Assembly: GCF_900239495.1 (NCBI RefSeq)
Contig: NZ_OENE01000003.1
Location: forward strand, 51,249 to 115,248
Length of the DNA: 64,000 nucleotides
DNA from: Tenacibaculum finnmarkense genomovar ulcerans
Lineage (GTDB): Bacteria; Bacteroidota; Bacteroidia; Flavobacteriales; Flavobacteriaceae
Direction: 5' to 3'
The number at the start of each line of letters is the position of its first letter. The stretch's first letter is position 1. The position numbers and the translations under genes were made by a program. Below, piece by piece: positions 33,812-43,081 of this stretch. Under the pieces are notes generated by a model that was not told where the DNA came from, did not search any database, and saw only the letters and a program-made list of their open reading frames with translations.

Positions 33812-34387
33812 ATGAAATCAATTACAATCAACGGATCAAAAAGAGAAAGCGTAGGTAAAAGAGCAACTAAAGACTTACGTAATGCTGGAAAGGTTCCTTG
33901 CGTATTATACGGAGGAGAAGAACTTGTTCATTTTTCAGCAGCTGAAAAATTATTCAAGCCTTTAGTATTTACTCCAGATGTATTTACTGCTACGATTGAA
34001 TTAGATGGTGCAAAATACAGTGCTGTTTTACAAGATATCCAATTTCACCCTGTAACAGATGCTATTTTACACGTAGATTTTTATCAAATTTTTGATGATA
34101 AAGAACTTACTATGGATATTCCTGTACGTTTAGTAGGAGTAGCAAAAGGTATTATGTTAGGTGGGGCTTTACGTCACAACTTACGTAAGTTAAAAGTAAA
34201 AGCTTTACCAGCTAATTTACCTGACTTTATTGAAGCTGATATTACTGAATTAGCTATTGGTAATAAATTATATGTTACTGAGTTAAGAAACGATAAATAT
34301 ACTTTACTACACCCAGATAACACTGTAGTTGCACAAGTTCGTATGTCTCGTAATGCTGCAAAAGCTGCTGCTGAAGCAGAAAATTAG
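33812..34387 (+). CDS. rplY: 50S ribosomal protein L25, CTC type
   Basis: A 191-residue 5S rRNA-binding protein with an N-terminal L25 domain ([28 protein letters not shown], residues ~5-90) and the C-terminal beta domain of the long CTC form (~95-180). A short Ala-rich tail ends it. It shares an operon with prs and is closed by a strong terminator. Confidence 0.94.
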   Translation: MKSITINGSKRESVGKRATKDLRNAGKVPCVLYGGEELVHFSAAEKLFKPLVFTPDVFTATIELDGAKYSAVLQDIQFHPVTDAILHVDFYQIFDDKELTMDIPVRLVGVAKGIMLGGALRHNLRKLKVKALPANLPDFIEADITELAIGNKLYVTELRNDKYTLLHPDNTVVAQVRMSRNAAKAAAEAEN

Positions 34388-34409
34388 AAATTTTTATACA
34401 ATAAAAGAA

Positions 34410-34442
34410 GAAGCGTTACCGTTGTGTAACGCTTTTTTTTTA
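34410..34442 (+). terminator. Terminator after rplY
   Basis: AGCGTTAC and GTAACGCT form an 8-bp stem with a 6-nt loop, followed by at least eight Ts. Confidence 0.9.
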
Positions 34443-34502
34443 TTTTTGAATTTATTTTTTTACAAAAGCTTTTTTAAAGTATAATCAACAGATAAAAATC
34501 CG

Positions 34503-35069
34503 ATGAAGAAATTTTTAATCGTAGGTTTAGGTAATATTGGAGAACAATACCACAATACTCGTCATAATATAGGTTTTAAAATAGTAGATGCTTTTGTAAA
34601 AGAACACGATGCTAGTTTTGAAACTGAAAAACTTGGTGACATTGCCAAGCTTAAAATTAAAGGAAAAACAGTCGTTGTTTTAAAACCCAGCACTTACATG
34701 AATTTAAGTGGAAAAGCGGTTATGTATTGGATGCAACAAGAAAATATTCAAGTTGAAAACCTATTAATAATCACCGATGATTTGAATATTGATTTCGGAA
34801 AACTTCGCATCAAACCAAAAGGAAGTTCAGGCGGACATAATGGTTTAAAAGATATTCAAGCAAAATTTAATACAGGCGCATATCCACGTTTTCGCTTCGG
34901 AGTTGGGGCAGATTATGGCAGAGGTCGTCAAGTAGATTATGTTTTAGGAACATGGAGCAAAGAGGAAGAAAGTGAATTAATTGAACGTATTCCAACTTCT
35001 GTAAACGCTGTTACTTCTTTTATTACCGCAGGAACGGCAAATACCATGAACGAATTTAACGGCAAATAA
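34503..35069 (+). CDS. pth: Peptidyl-tRNA hydrolase
   Basis: A 188-residue enzyme that frees stalled peptidyl-tRNAs. It begins KFLIVGLGNIGEQYHNTRHNIGF with the catalytic His in TRHN, and continues with KPSTYMNLSGKAV, the DDLNIDFGKLRIKPKGSSGGHNGLKDI block and FRFGVG. All catalytic residues (Asn, His, Asp) are present. It is separated from rplY by a terminator, so it likely has its own promoter. Confidence 0.97.
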   Translation: MKKFLIVGLGNIGEQYHNTRHNIGFKIVDAFVKEHDASFETEKLGDIAKLKIKGKTVVVLKPSTYMNLSGKAVMYWMQQENIQVENLLIITDDLNIDFGKLRIKPKGSSGGHNGLKDIQAKFNTGAYPRFRFGVGADYGRGRQVDYVLGTWSKEEESELIERIPTSVNAVTSFITAGTANTMNEFNGK

Positions 35070-35111
35070 ATTAAGAATATATTATTTTCTAAGCTTATTT
35101 TTTGATGAAAA

Positions 35112-35148
35112 TTATTTATAATTATTATAAATAAATAATTGTTTTTTT
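35112..35148 (+). terminator. AT-only terminator candidate after pth
   Basis: TTATTTATAA and TTATAAATAA form a perfect 10-bp AT stem with a 3-nt loop; seven Ts follow after eight further bases. The stem is weak for an intrinsic terminator. Confidence 0.4.
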
Positions 35149-35185
35149 AAAATTAGTATTATTTTTGATGTCTAAAGACTTGACT

Positions 35186-35677
35186 ATGAAAATTCTAATA
35201 CTATTCTCTTTTTTTATCTTTTCCAGTTGTTTTGATATTGGCTGTACTGATCCAGGATATGATAGTTTTAAATCGTCTTACGAACCTATTACCATAAAAA
35301 GAGCCGATTTAAACACTTCTATTGCTTTTCAAGATAATATAGAAATGACTGAATCGTCTAAAATTTATATTTTTAACGATTATATTTTTATAAACGACAA
35401 AAGAAAAGGCTTTCATATTTTTGATAATTCCGACCCAAAAAATCCCGTAAAGAAGAAATTCTTAAAAATACCAGGCGCTACCGATATTGCTATTAGAAAC
35501 AATACTTTTTTTATCAACCAAGCAACCGATTTAGTATCGTTAAGCATCGATTTGAAGACCTTTAAGTTGAATATTGATAAACGATTAGAAAATGTTTTTC
35601 CCAGATTAGAATCACCAGATGGTTTTTATGAATCGGTTAAAAAGGAAGAAATTATTGTTAATTGGATAAAAAAATAA
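35186..35677 (+). CDS. Lipoprotein, short LVIVD/beta-propeller-like
   Basis: A 163-residue protein with a lipoprotein signal (MKILILFSFFIFSSC) and repeats of the form KIYIFNDYIFINDKRKGFHIFDNSDPKNPVKK, similar to LVIVD beta-propeller repeats. The ATG at 35186 is chosen because the signal peptide starts there; upstream TTG and ATG codons add only a polar stretch. Only about two blades are present, so it may be a shortened copy of its larger neighbour. Confidence 0.6.
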   Translation: MKILILFSFFIFSSCFDIGCTDPGYDSFKSSYEPITIKRADLNTSIAFQDNIEMTESSKIYIFNDYIFINDKRKGFHIFDNSDPKNPVKKKFLKIPGATDIAIRNNTFFINQATDLVSLSIDLKTFKLNIDKRLENVFPRLESPDGFYESVKKEEIIVNWIKK

Positions 35678-35682
35678 AGGCG

Positions 35683-36438
35683 ATGAAAAAGATATATACG
35701 CTACTAATTATAGCTATTTTGACGCTTAGTATTTCTTGCAGTCAAGATTCGAGTAATAACGATGTTTCAAGCAATCAATCTGCTGACGGAATGGGTGGTT
35801 CTTTAGCTACTTTTATTTTAAAAGATGCTTATTTATACACCGTTGATTTTTTTAAACTAACTGTTTTTAATATTGCTGATACTAAAAACCCTGTAAAAGT
35901 AAATACTATTGATGTTGGCTTTAATATTGAAACCTTATTTAGTTTTGATAATTATTTATTTATCGGCTCACAAAATGCGATGTTTATTTATGATATTACC
36001 AACAAAGAATTGCCTAAAAAATTAGCCCAATCTAATCATTTTACATCTTGCGATCCTGTGGTTGCCAATGGCACAAATGCCTATGTTACTTTGCATACGA
36101 ACAGCAATTGTCAGGGAGCGGTAAATGAATTAAAAACCTATGACATTACCGATATTAAAAACCCAATATTATTAAACAATAGAAATTTAACACAGCCTAA
36201 AGGATTAAGTTTATATGCCGATAATTACTTATTAGTTTGTGATGATTCGGTTAAAATTTTTGATATATCAAACCCAAAAGATTCAAAATATATTACTGAA
36301 ATCCCTACAACAAATGCCACGGATATTATCATCAGAAATAATCATGCGTTTATTATTTCTGAAAACAGTATTGATCAATATCAATTAGATGCCACGAATA
36401 TTTCAAAATTCACTAAAATAAGTACTTTTAATTTTTAG
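35683..36438 (+). CDS. LVIVD-repeat lipoprotein
   Basis: A 251-residue lipoprotein (MKKIYTLLIIAILTLSISC, Cys at residue 19). It has at least four blades with the pattern 'DAYLYTVDFFKLTVFNIADTKNPVKV', 'NYLFIGSQNAMFIYDITNKELPKKL', 'LKTYDITDIKNPILL' and 'SVKIFDISNPKDSKYI', as in LVIVD beta-propellers. These are surface or periplasmic proteins with no assigned reaction. It starts 5 bp after the previous lipoprotein gene, in one operon, and is probably its paralogue. Confidence 0.75.
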   Translation: MKKIYTLLIIAILTLSISCSQDSSNNDVSSNQSADGMGGSLATFILKDAYLYTVDFFKLTVFNIADTKNPVKVNTIDVGFNIETLFSFDNYLFIGSQNAMFIYDITNKELPKKLAQSNHFTSCDPVVANGTNAYVTLHTNSNCQGAVNELKTYDITDIKNPILLNNRNLTQPKGLSLYADNYLLVCDDSVKIFDISNPKDSKYITEIPTTNATDIIIRNNHAFIISENSIDQYQLDATNISKFTKISTFNF

Positions 36439-36487
36439 AGCCTGTTTAAATTTCATTTAAAAACGTTTTATTTTAAACGAGGACTTA

Positions 36488-36534
36488 AACAAAAAAAGCG
36501 ATATAATTTTATATAATTATATCGCTTTTTTTAT
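36488..36534. terminator. Bidirectional terminator between convergent genes
   Basis: AAAAAAAGCGATATAATT pairs with AATTATATCGCTTTTTTT around a short AT loop. T-tracts occur on both strands. It serves the LVIVD genes and queD. Confidence 0.85.
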
Positions 36535-36562
36535 ATTTCAATCTAAATTTTGTTAATGCTCA

Positions 36563-37015
36563 CTATTGATTATCACTGGCAAACCATTCGGCAAAACTGC
36601 TGTCGGTTTCTTGTAATTTTATTGCGTGAAGCTTAATATTTTCAGGAAGTCTGTCTTTAATTTTTTTAGCAAAATCAATCGCCATCATTTCACTTGTTGG
36701 CTGATAATCAACCAAAATAACATGATGTCCTCTGTCTTTTAACTCTTTGGCTAATTCAATATGAGGCGTATTTTGATTAAAAACGGTTGCGTGGTCAAAA
36801 ATATCAACAATTTCTTCTTTGACAATTTTCTTTAAATCACCAAAATCGATTACCATACCAAACTTTACGTTTGTACTATCAGCAATAGGCTGCCCAGTTA
36901 CCGTTACATAAAGCTTATAACTATGCCCGTGAACGTTTTTACATTTCCCGTCATAACCGTATAAAGCATGCCCTGTTTCAAAAGTAAACTGCTTTGTAAT
37001 TCTTATATTATTCAC
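36563..37015 (-). CDS. queD: 6-carboxytetrahydropterin synthase (queuosine pathway)
   Basis: A 150-residue enzyme of the 6-pyruvoyl-tetrahydropterin synthase family. Zinc ligands are His16, His29 and His31 (TGHALYG, NVHGHSY), catalytic Cys25 lies in GKCKN, and HATVFN and LQETDSSFAEW complete the set. It makes 6-carboxy-tetrahydropterin for queuosine synthesis. The start is GTG; an in-frame TAA lies three codons upstream. The GTG overlaps the TAG of an upstream 31-residue frame by one base (TAGTG), implying coupled translation. Confidence 0.92.
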   Translation of the reverse strand: MNNIRITKQFTFETGHALYGYDGKCKNVHGHSYKLYVTVTGQPIADSTNVKFGMVIDFGDLKKIVKEEIVDIFDHATVFNQNTPHIELAKELKDRGHHVILVDYQPTSEMMAIDFAKKIKDRLPENIKLHAIKLQETDSSFAEWFASDNQ

Positions 37016-37110
37016 TATCTCTTAAATTTTTTGTTACCTCTATATTTATTATAAAAATACACGATTGCTACTCCTGCTGCTAAAATGGCAAATAAATAAT
37101 CTCCACCCAT
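37015..37110 (-). CDS. 31-residue single-span membrane microprotein
   Basis: ATG at 37110 and TAG at 37017-37015 frame a peptide starting MGGDYLFAILAAGVAIVYFY with a basic tail ending RGNKKFKR. The hydrophobic helix (5-20) and positive tail fit a small inner-membrane protein. The frame sits 11 bp after another tiny membrane gene and overlaps the queD start codon by one base. No known family recognised; it could also serve only to deliver ribosomes to queD. Confidence 0.5.
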   Translation of the reverse strand: MGGDYLFAILAAGVAIVYFYNKYRGNKKFKR

Positions 37111-37121
37111 AATTTAATTTT

Positions 37122-37307
37122 TTATTCGCCGAAAGTACGAATTTGTTTGGTGACTTTTGTTAAAATCCATACGAAACCTACCGAAACAACAACTCCTGAA
37201 ACTAATAAAATTATTGGATTTTCAAAAATCCATTGCGCTATTTCTTTTCCTAAGCTATTATTTTGGGTGTTATTTTTAGTGTTTTCTATCGCTTGTAATA
37301 AGAACAT
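37122..37307 (-). CDS. 61-residue membrane protein
   Basis: A 61-residue peptide with one membrane helix (about residues 31-52, PIILLVSGVVVSVGFVWILT) between polar ends. It starts 3 bp after the enoyl-CoA hydratase stop codon and is followed 11 bp later by a second membrane microgene and queD, all on the same strand. The tight packing supports a real gene. Function unknown. Confidence 0.6.
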   Translation of the reverse strand: MFLLQAIENTKNNTQNNSLGKEIAQWIFENPIILLVSGVVVSVGFVWILTKVTKQIRTFGE

Positions 37308-37310
37308 TTT

Positions 37311-38078
37311 TTATTTTTTAAATTTTGATAAGGCTTTTTTAGTTGCTTCGGATAAAACCAATTTCCCTGATATTTCGGCATTTTCTAATAGTAGTTTTTG
37401 CCAATGTTCCGTACCAATCCACAAGGTTTTTTTCATTTCTGATAAAGCTACAGGATTGTAATCGGCTAATTTTTCTGTGAAAATTTCAACCTCTTTATCT
37501 AAATCATCAACCGATTCAAAAACACGGGCGTATAATCCTTTTTCTTTTGCCCAATAGGCATTTTTCCAACTTGTAGCATCTAAAGTTAATTCGGCTAAAC
37601 CGCTTACATTAATCTTACGAGAAACCGCAGGAGCAATCACAAAAGGACCAATTCCGATACTTAATTCTGATAATTTAATACTCGCATTTTCGGTAGCAAA
37701 AACATAATCGCAAGCTGCTGCTAAACCAACACCTCCGCCAACGGTTTTACCTTGTACACGTCCAATAATTAATTTTGAACAACAACGCATCGCATTAAGT
37801 ACGTTTGCAAATCCTGAGAAAAACTGTTTTCCTTGTTCAAGTGTTTCAATAGCGATTAATTCATCAAAAGAAGCCCCGGCGCAAAAAGCTTTATTTCCTT
37901 CGGATTTTAAAATGATAATTGCAACGTTATCATTATTTGATAAGCTATTAAATTCATTCGCTAAACGTGCTAATAATTCACTAGAAAATGAATTACTTGC
38001 AGGATGACCAAATTCAATAGTTGCTATTTTTTTATCAATATATGTGTATAAACTTCCGTTTTCTCTTGTTGTTGTCAT
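37311..38078 (-). CDS. Enoyl-CoA hydratase/isomerase family protein
   Basis: A 255-residue crotonase-fold protein. The oxyanion-hole segments are present (NKAFCAGASFDEL and GKTVGGGVGLAAACDYVFATENASIKLSE). The Glu usual in hydratases at the start of the second loop is not clearly present, so isomerase, hydrolase or carboxy-lyase activity is possible. It starts the operon that continues with two small membrane genes and queD. Confidence 0.85.
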   Translation of the reverse strand: MTTTRENGSLYTYIDKKIATIEFGHPASNSFSSELLARLANEFNSLSNNDNVAIIILKSEGNKAFCAGASFDELIAIETLEQGKQFFSGFANVLNAMRCCSKLIIGRVQGKTVGGGVGLAAACDYVFATENASIKLSELSIGIGPFVIAPAVSRKINVSGLAELTLDATSWKNAYWAKEKGLYARVFESVDDLDKEVEIFTEKLADYNPVALSEMKKTLWIGTEHWQKLLLENAEISGKLVLSEATKKALSKFKK

Positions 38079-38127
38079 GCTGAATTGTTTTAACCAAATT
38101 TACGTTATATTATTTAGAGCTTGTTTT

Positions 38128-38160
38128 AGACTTCACAGGTTTTTAAAATCTGTGAGGTCT
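38128..38160 (+). repeat. Short palindromic repeat, copy 1
   Basis: AGACTTCACAGGTTTT and its near-complement AAAATCTGTGAGGTCT meet around TA. It is followed by TGATAAAAAC. A degenerate relative lies at 49231-49259 with the same flank (ATAAAAAC). From memory, AGACCTCACAGGTTTT palindromes of this type are widespread between genes in Flavobacteriaceae. Confidence 0.65.
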
Positions 38161-38169
38161 TGATAAAAA

Positions 38170-39489
38170 CTAGCTTCTAAATTTACTTCTAAATTTAAGA
38201 ATTAAAGGAAGTGCACGTGCAATTATCCAAGCATAAAAAGCAATCCAAATGGCATGTAATTTATAATCTAAGGAATCAAAAAATAATAAAACAGGTATAA
38301 AAACAAGAGCCGTTGCTAGTAATAATAGGTTTCTTAAATACTTCATTTCGCCCATTCCTTTAAACATTCCATCATAAATAAAAGCGATAGCACAAATGGG
38401 TTGCATTATTAAAATAATCCAAAAAGTGCTGTGAAATTGTTCTAAAACGGCTTGTTCTTGTGTAAAAATACGTCCTATAAAATCATAAAAAATAAAACCA
38501 ACGGCGGCTAAAAACACCCCAAATACAAAGCCATAAAGAAGCAATTTATTTCCTAATTTGATCAAAGCAGGATAGGCTTTTGCGCCCAATAATTTCCCTG
38601 ATAAAATATTTCCTGCCGATGAATATCCATCAATCATAAAAGCACCCATTAGCCATATATTAAAACCAATTGTATAGGCTGCGATGTATTCTTTCCCATA
38701 AGAAACGGCATAAGAAGTAGCAAAATATAAAGCTAGATTCAAAGCAATAGTTCGTACAAATAAGTTTAACATCATATTGATAAACTTCGGAATTTCCTTA
38801 TTAAAAGGAAGTGTAAATTTTAACGATATTTCCGTTTTAGTCAGTAATAAATACCCAGAAACAAGTGCCATAACTATTTGTGCAATTACACTTGCATACG
38901 CAGCGCCTGAAATGTTCATTGCAGGAATATATCCTTGAATTCCGTACACAAAAACAACATCTAATACAATATTTACAATTGTACCAATAATAGCAATTAA
39001 CATCGGATACATCGTATTTTGTAAGCCTCTAAATGTTCCAAAAATAGCGATTACAAATAATGTAAACGGAAAACCAAAAACGCGTATTTTATAATATTCA
39101 ATCGAAAAATCTAAAATAGCATCGGAAGCATTATAAAACTGAAATATTTCTTTAGCAAACGGATAGGTAATTCCTAAAATAACCAAACTTGTTACTAAAA
39201 TAATGCCGATAGCCTGAGCAGGTAAATTTTTTACTTCGGATAATTTATCAGCACCAATATATTGCGAAATAATGGATGAAATACTGCTACGTGCTTGCCC
39301 AAAAACCCAAATTAGCATCGATAAAAAAGCACCGACAATTCCAATAGCAGCAATACTTTCGGTGGCATTATGATTGATATTTCCTACAATCGCTAAATCG
39401 GTAGTTGATAATAAAGGTTCGGCAACTCCTGCAATTAATGCAGGAAAAGCCAGTTTATTTATTCTTTTAAAACTGATGTTTTGTGGCAT
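38170..39489 (-). CDS. MATE family efflux transporter
   Basis: A 439-residue protein with twelve predicted membrane helices in two halves. The start (FPALIAGVAEPLLSTTDLAIVGNI) and GIVGAFLSMLIWVFGQAR match the DinF-like branch of MATE pumps, which export drugs or metabolites using Na+ or H+ gradients. It starts 9 bp after the mutS stop, so both may be one transcript. Confidence 0.9.
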   Translation of the reverse strand: MPQNISFKRINKLAFPALIAGVAEPLLSTTDLAIVGNINHNATESIAAIGIVGAFLSMLIWVFGQARSSISSIISQYIGADKLSEVKNLPAQAIGIILVTSLVILGITYPFAKEIFQFYNASDAILDFSIEYYKIRVFGFPFTLFVIAIFGTFRGLQNTMYPMLIAIIGTIVNIVLDVVFVYGIQGYIPAMNISGAAYASVIAQIVMALVSGYLLLTKTEISLKFTLPFNKEIPKFINMMLNLFVRTIALNLALYFATSYAVSYGKEYIAAYTIGFNIWLMGAFMIDGYSSAGNILSGKLLGAKAYPALIKLGNKLLLYGFVFGVFLAAVGFIFYDFIGRIFTQEQAVLEQFHSTFWIILIMQPICAIAFIYDGMFKGMGEMKYLRNLLLLATALVFIPVLLFFDSLDYKLHAIWIAFYAWIIARALPLILKFRSKFRS

Positions 39490-39498
39490 CTAAAAAAA

Positions 39499-42117
39499 CT
39501 ATTTTTTAATAAGCATTCGCTTAATTTCATTCAATTTCATTAAAGCTTCAATTGGCGTAAGTGTATCAATATTTGTGGCTAAAATTTCATCTCTAACTTC
39601 TTCTAATAAAGGATCATCTAATTGAAAAAAGCTCATTTGCATGTCTTCTTGTTGCGATTCTTTTAAAACATCTTTAACCTCTTTTACGTCTTTATGAGCG
39701 TTGTTTGCTTCTAATTGTTTTAGAATTTTTTGTGCTTTTGTAATCACTAAATTTGGCATTCCTGCTAATTTTGCTACATGAATTCCAAAACTATGATTAC
39801 TTCCGCCTTCTACTAATTTTCGTAAAAAAATAATACTATCTTTTAATTCTTTTACCGATACATTAAAGTTTTTGATACGTTTAAAACTGCTAGTCATTTC
39901 ATTTAATTCATGATAATGTGTAGCAAATAACGTTTTTCCTTTCGATGGATGTTCGTGTAAATATTCGGCAATAGCCCAAGCAATTGAAATTCCATCATAA
40001 GTAGAAGTTCCACGCCCAATTTCATCTAATAAAACCAAACTACGTTCCGATATATTATTTAAAATTGATGCTGTTTCATTCATTTCTACCATAAAAGTAG
40101 ATTCTCCCATCGAAATATTATCGCTTGCGCCAACTCTGGTAAAAATTTTATCTACCATACCAATTCTAGCACTTTGTGCAGGAATATAACTTCCCATTTG
40201 TGCTAATAAAACGATTAAAGCGGTTTGGCGTAAAATTGCAGATTTACCCGACATATTTGGTCCGGTAATCATAATAATTTGTTGCGTATCACGATTTAAA
40301 ATAACATCATTCGCAATATATTCTTCGCCAATTGGAAGTTGTTTTTCGATTACAGGATGACGCCCATTTTTAATATCAATATCCGTACTATTATCCATTT
40401 CTGGACGTACATAATTATTGTCCATCGCCAATTTGGCAAATGATAATAACACATCTATTTTAGCAATATTTTGAGCATTTTGCTGAACAGGTTGTACAAA
40501 ATCAATAATAAACTGCACTAATTTTGAAAAAATATCCGCTTCTATTTGCTGAATTTTATCTTCTGCTCCTAAAATTTTAGTTTCGTATTCTTTGAGTTCT
40601 TCTGTAATATATCGCTCAGCATTTACAAGGGTTTGCTTACGAATCCATTCTTGTGGAACTTTATCTTTATGGGTATTTCGAACTTCAATATAATAGCCAA
40701 AAACATTATTGAAAGCGATTTTTAAACTGGTGATTCCCGTTCTTTCGGTTTCACGAGCCAACATCATTTCTAAATATTCTTTTCCTGAATTAGAAATACT
40801 ACGAAGTTCATCTAATTCATCAGAAACACCACTTGCAATAGCATTTCCTTTATTGATATTTACAGGTGCATCTTCAAAAATAGTTTTGATGATTTTAGTA
40901 ATTAAAATTTCACAATCGTGTAATTTTTTTCCTATTTCTTTAACTGTTTTATTCGTGCTTTTTTCTGCGGATGCTTTTATCGGAAGAATAGCTTTTAAGG
41001 AATTTTTCAATAAAATAACTTCTCTTGGCGATACTTTTCCTGTGGCGACTTTTGAAATTAATCGCTCGATATCAGAAATTTGTTTTAATTGATAGGTTAC
41101 CGTTTCAAAAAAAGATTCATTATCAATTAAAAAAGCGACCAACTCATGACGTTCTTGTATTTGCGTCAAATCTTTTAAGGGCAAAGCCAACCAACGTTTT
41201 AATAAACGTCCGCCCATAGGCGAAATTGTTTTATCAATTACATTTAATAAAGAGACGGAATTTAAAGCGTTTCCGCCGTATAATTCTAGGTTTTTAACGG
41301 TAAACCTATCCATCCAAACATAATTATCTTCGGCAATTCTGCTGATCGATTGTATGTGTTGAATTTTATTATGTTGTGTTTCTGATAAATAATACATTGC
41401 CGCACCAGCAGCAACAATACCTTGCTCTAAAGATTCAACACCAAAACCTTTTAAGTTTTTAACCTTAAAATGCGTACTTAATAATTCATTTCCATAGTCC
41501 TTTTGAAAAACCCAATCTTCTAAATAAAAGGTATGAAAACGATTTGTAAACAATTCTGAAAATTGTTGTTTGTATTTTTTTTCAACTAAAACTTCGCTTG
41601 GCGAAAAATTTTGTAAAAGTTTATCAATATATTCTTGGTTTCCTTGGGCAATTAAAAACTCACCTGTAGAAACATCTAAAAAAGAAATTCCTATTAATTT
41701 TTTACCAAAATGTACGGCGGCTAAAAAGTTATTTGATTTTGCTTGTAAAACTTCATCATTTAAAGCAACCCCTGGTGTAACCAATTCGGTAACGCCTCTT
41801 TTTACGATGCTTTTAGTCATCTTCGGATCTTCTAACTGATCGCAAATAGCAACCCTTAAACCCGATTTTACTAATTTAGGTAAATAGGTATTTAACGAAT
41901 GATGCGGAAAACCTGCCAACGCAATTTCACTGGCGCTTCCTGCACTTCTTTTTGTTAAAACAATTCCTAAAATACTGGATGCTTTTACGGCATCATCACC
42001 AAAGGTTTCATAAAAATCTCCGACTCTAAAGAGTAACATTGCATCGGGATATTTTTTCTTAATTCCGTTGTATTGTTGCATCAATGGAGTTACCTTTTTT
42101 GCGGTTTTTTTTGCCAA
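39499..42117 (-). CDS. mutS: DNA mismatch repair protein MutS
   Basis: An 872-residue mismatch-recognition ATPase. The N-terminal domain has the mismatch-binding [14 protein letters not shown] (Phe-x-Glu), followed by connector, lever and clamp domains. The ATPase domain has Walker A GPNMSGKS, the YIPA and FMVEM segments, Walker [13 protein letters not shown], and FATHYHEL. Length is typical of MutS1. It is divergent from the RNA methyltransferase gene. Confidence 0.98.
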   Translation of the reverse strand: MAKKTAKKVTPLMQQYNGIKKKYPDAMLLFRVGDFYETFGDDAVKASSILGIVLTKRSAGSASEIALAGFPHHSLNTYLPKLVKSGLRVAICDQLEDPKMTKSIVKRGVTELVTPGVALNDEVLQAKSNNFLAAVHFGKKLIGISFLDVSTGEFLIAQGNQEYIDKLLQNFSPSEVLVEKKYKQQFSELFTNRFHTFYLEDWVFQKDYGNELLSTHFKVKNLKGFGVESLEQGIVAAGAAMYYLSETQHNKIQHIQSISRIAEDNYVWMDRFTVKNLELYGGNALNSVSLLNVIDKTISPMGGRLLKRWLALPLKDLTQIQERHELVAFLIDNESFFETVTYQLKQISDIERLISKVATGKVSPREVILLKNSLKAILPIKASAEKSTNKTVKEIGKKLHDCEILITKIIKTIFEDAPVNINKGNAIASGVSDELDELRSISNSGKEYLEMMLARETERTGITSLKIAFNNVFGYYIEVRNTHKDKVPQEWIRKQTLVNAERYITEELKEYETKILGAEDKIQQIEADIFSKLVQFIIDFVQPVQQNAQNIAKIDVLLSFAKLAMDNNYVRPEMDNSTDIDIKNGRHPVIEKQLPIGEEYIANDVILNRDTQQIIMITGPNMSGKSAILRQTALIVLLAQMGSYIPAQSARIGMVDKIFTRVGASDNISMGESTFMVEMNETASILNNISERSLVLLDEIGRGTSTYDGISIAWAIAEYLHEHPSKGKTLFATHYHELNEMTSSFKRIKNFNVSVKELKDSIIFLRKLVEGGSNHSFGIHVAKLAGMPNLVITKAQKILKQLEANNAHKDVKEVKDVLKESQQEDMQMSFFQLDDPLLEEVRDEILATNIDTLTPIEALMKLNEIKRMLIKK

Positions 42118-42181
42118 TTTTTTAGTTTTTTTAAATTAGTTTTGCGAAGATAAATATTCGATTTTAAAGTGAACATTTTTT

Positions 42182-42709
42182 ATGAGAAAACTAAAGAATA
42201 GTGAGTTAGGTAGAATTACGGTAAATGAGTTTAAAGAAACCGAAAAAACGCCCATTATTGTAATATTAGACAACATCAGAAGTTTAAATAATGTGGGTTC
42301 TGTTTTTAGAACTTCGGATGCTTTTTTAATTGAAAAAATATATTTGTGCGGAATTACAGCAACGCCTCCGAATAAAGAAATTCATAAAACTGCATTAGGA
42401 GCAACCGAATCTGTAGCGTGGGAACATGTTGAAAATACGATTGACTTAGTTGAAAAATTGAAAAAAGATAACATTAAAATTTTAGCCATCGAACAGGCAG
42501 AAAATAGCACGATGTTAAATGACTTTGCTCCTGAACCAAACCAAAAATATGCGGTTGTTATGGGAAATGAAGTAAAAGGCGTACAACAAGAAGTGGTTTC
42601 TGCATCTGATTTTTGTATTGAAATTCCGCAATTAGGAACCAAACATTCTTTAAATATATCGGTTACAACAGGTATTGTAATTTGGGATTTATTTCAGAAA
42701 ATGTCTTAG
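42182..42709 (+). CDS. TrmH/SpoU family RNA 2'-O-methyltransferase
   Basis: A 175-residue SPOUT enzyme with the three family motifs: NNVGSVFRTSDAF, VVMGNEVKGV, and IPQLGTKHSLNISVTTGI. It transfers a methyl group from SAM to a ribose 2'-OH in tRNA or rRNA; the exact target is unclear. No N-terminal substrate-binding domain is present, as in the short TrmH/TrmL-like forms. Its last 63 bp are repeated with three differences 334 bp downstream. Confidence 0.88.
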   Translation: MRKLKNSELGRITVNEFKETEKTPIIVILDNIRSLNNVGSVFRTSDAFLIEKIYLCGITATPPNKEIHKTALGATESVAWEHVENTIDLVEKLKKDNIKILAIEQAENSTMLNDFAPEPNQKYAVVMGNEVKGVQQEVVSASDFCIEIPQLGTKHSLNISVTTGIVIWDLFQKMS

Positions 42710-42753
42710 AGCCTATTTAAATTTTAAAGAAAGTATTTTTTTAAACAGATTCT

Positions 42754-42839
42754 CGTCATGCTGAATTTATTTCAGCATCGCATCAATAGGATAACTACGG
42801 CAAATCAGGATGCGAACCTGAAATAAATTCAGGTTGACG
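42754..42839. repeat. Inverted-repeat element with ~30-bp arms
   Basis: The left arm (42754-42783) begins CGTCATGCTGAATTTATTTC and the right arm (42810-42839) is its imperfect inverse, ending in TTGACG. Each arm is itself palindromic around TTTA. The loop is 26 bp. It resembles REP- or MITE-like elements with CGTCAT ends scattered in Bacteroidota genomes. No coding capacity. Confidence 0.7.
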
Positions 42840-42941
42840 GAGATGTTCGAATTCTATTTTTTACTATAAAACTTTTTTAGATAAAATTTACACTTAGTTA
42901 GAGCTTATCACCTACAATTCTCATCATTAGAATTATTTAAA

Positions 42942-43043
42942 ATTCCGCAAAGCTATTGGCAGATAAATTCAAGAGAACACTCTTTAAATATATCGGTTAC
43001 AATAGGTATTGTAATTTGGAATTTATTTGAGAAAATGTCTTAG
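42942..43043 (+). pseudogene. Remnant of TrmH-like gene 3' end
   Basis: This in-frame stretch reads IPQ, then a diverged segment, then HSLNISVTIGIVIWNLFEKMS and a stop, paralleling the end of the methyltransferase gene upstream (HSLNISVTTGIVIWDLFQKMS). The last 63 bases (42981-43043) match 42647-42709 at 60 positions, and all three differences change an amino acid. No start codon or upstream domains remain. Confidence 0.85.
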
Positions 43044-43081
43044 CTTTGTTTCTCAAAAAAAAATAAATCCCCTTTTATTTT

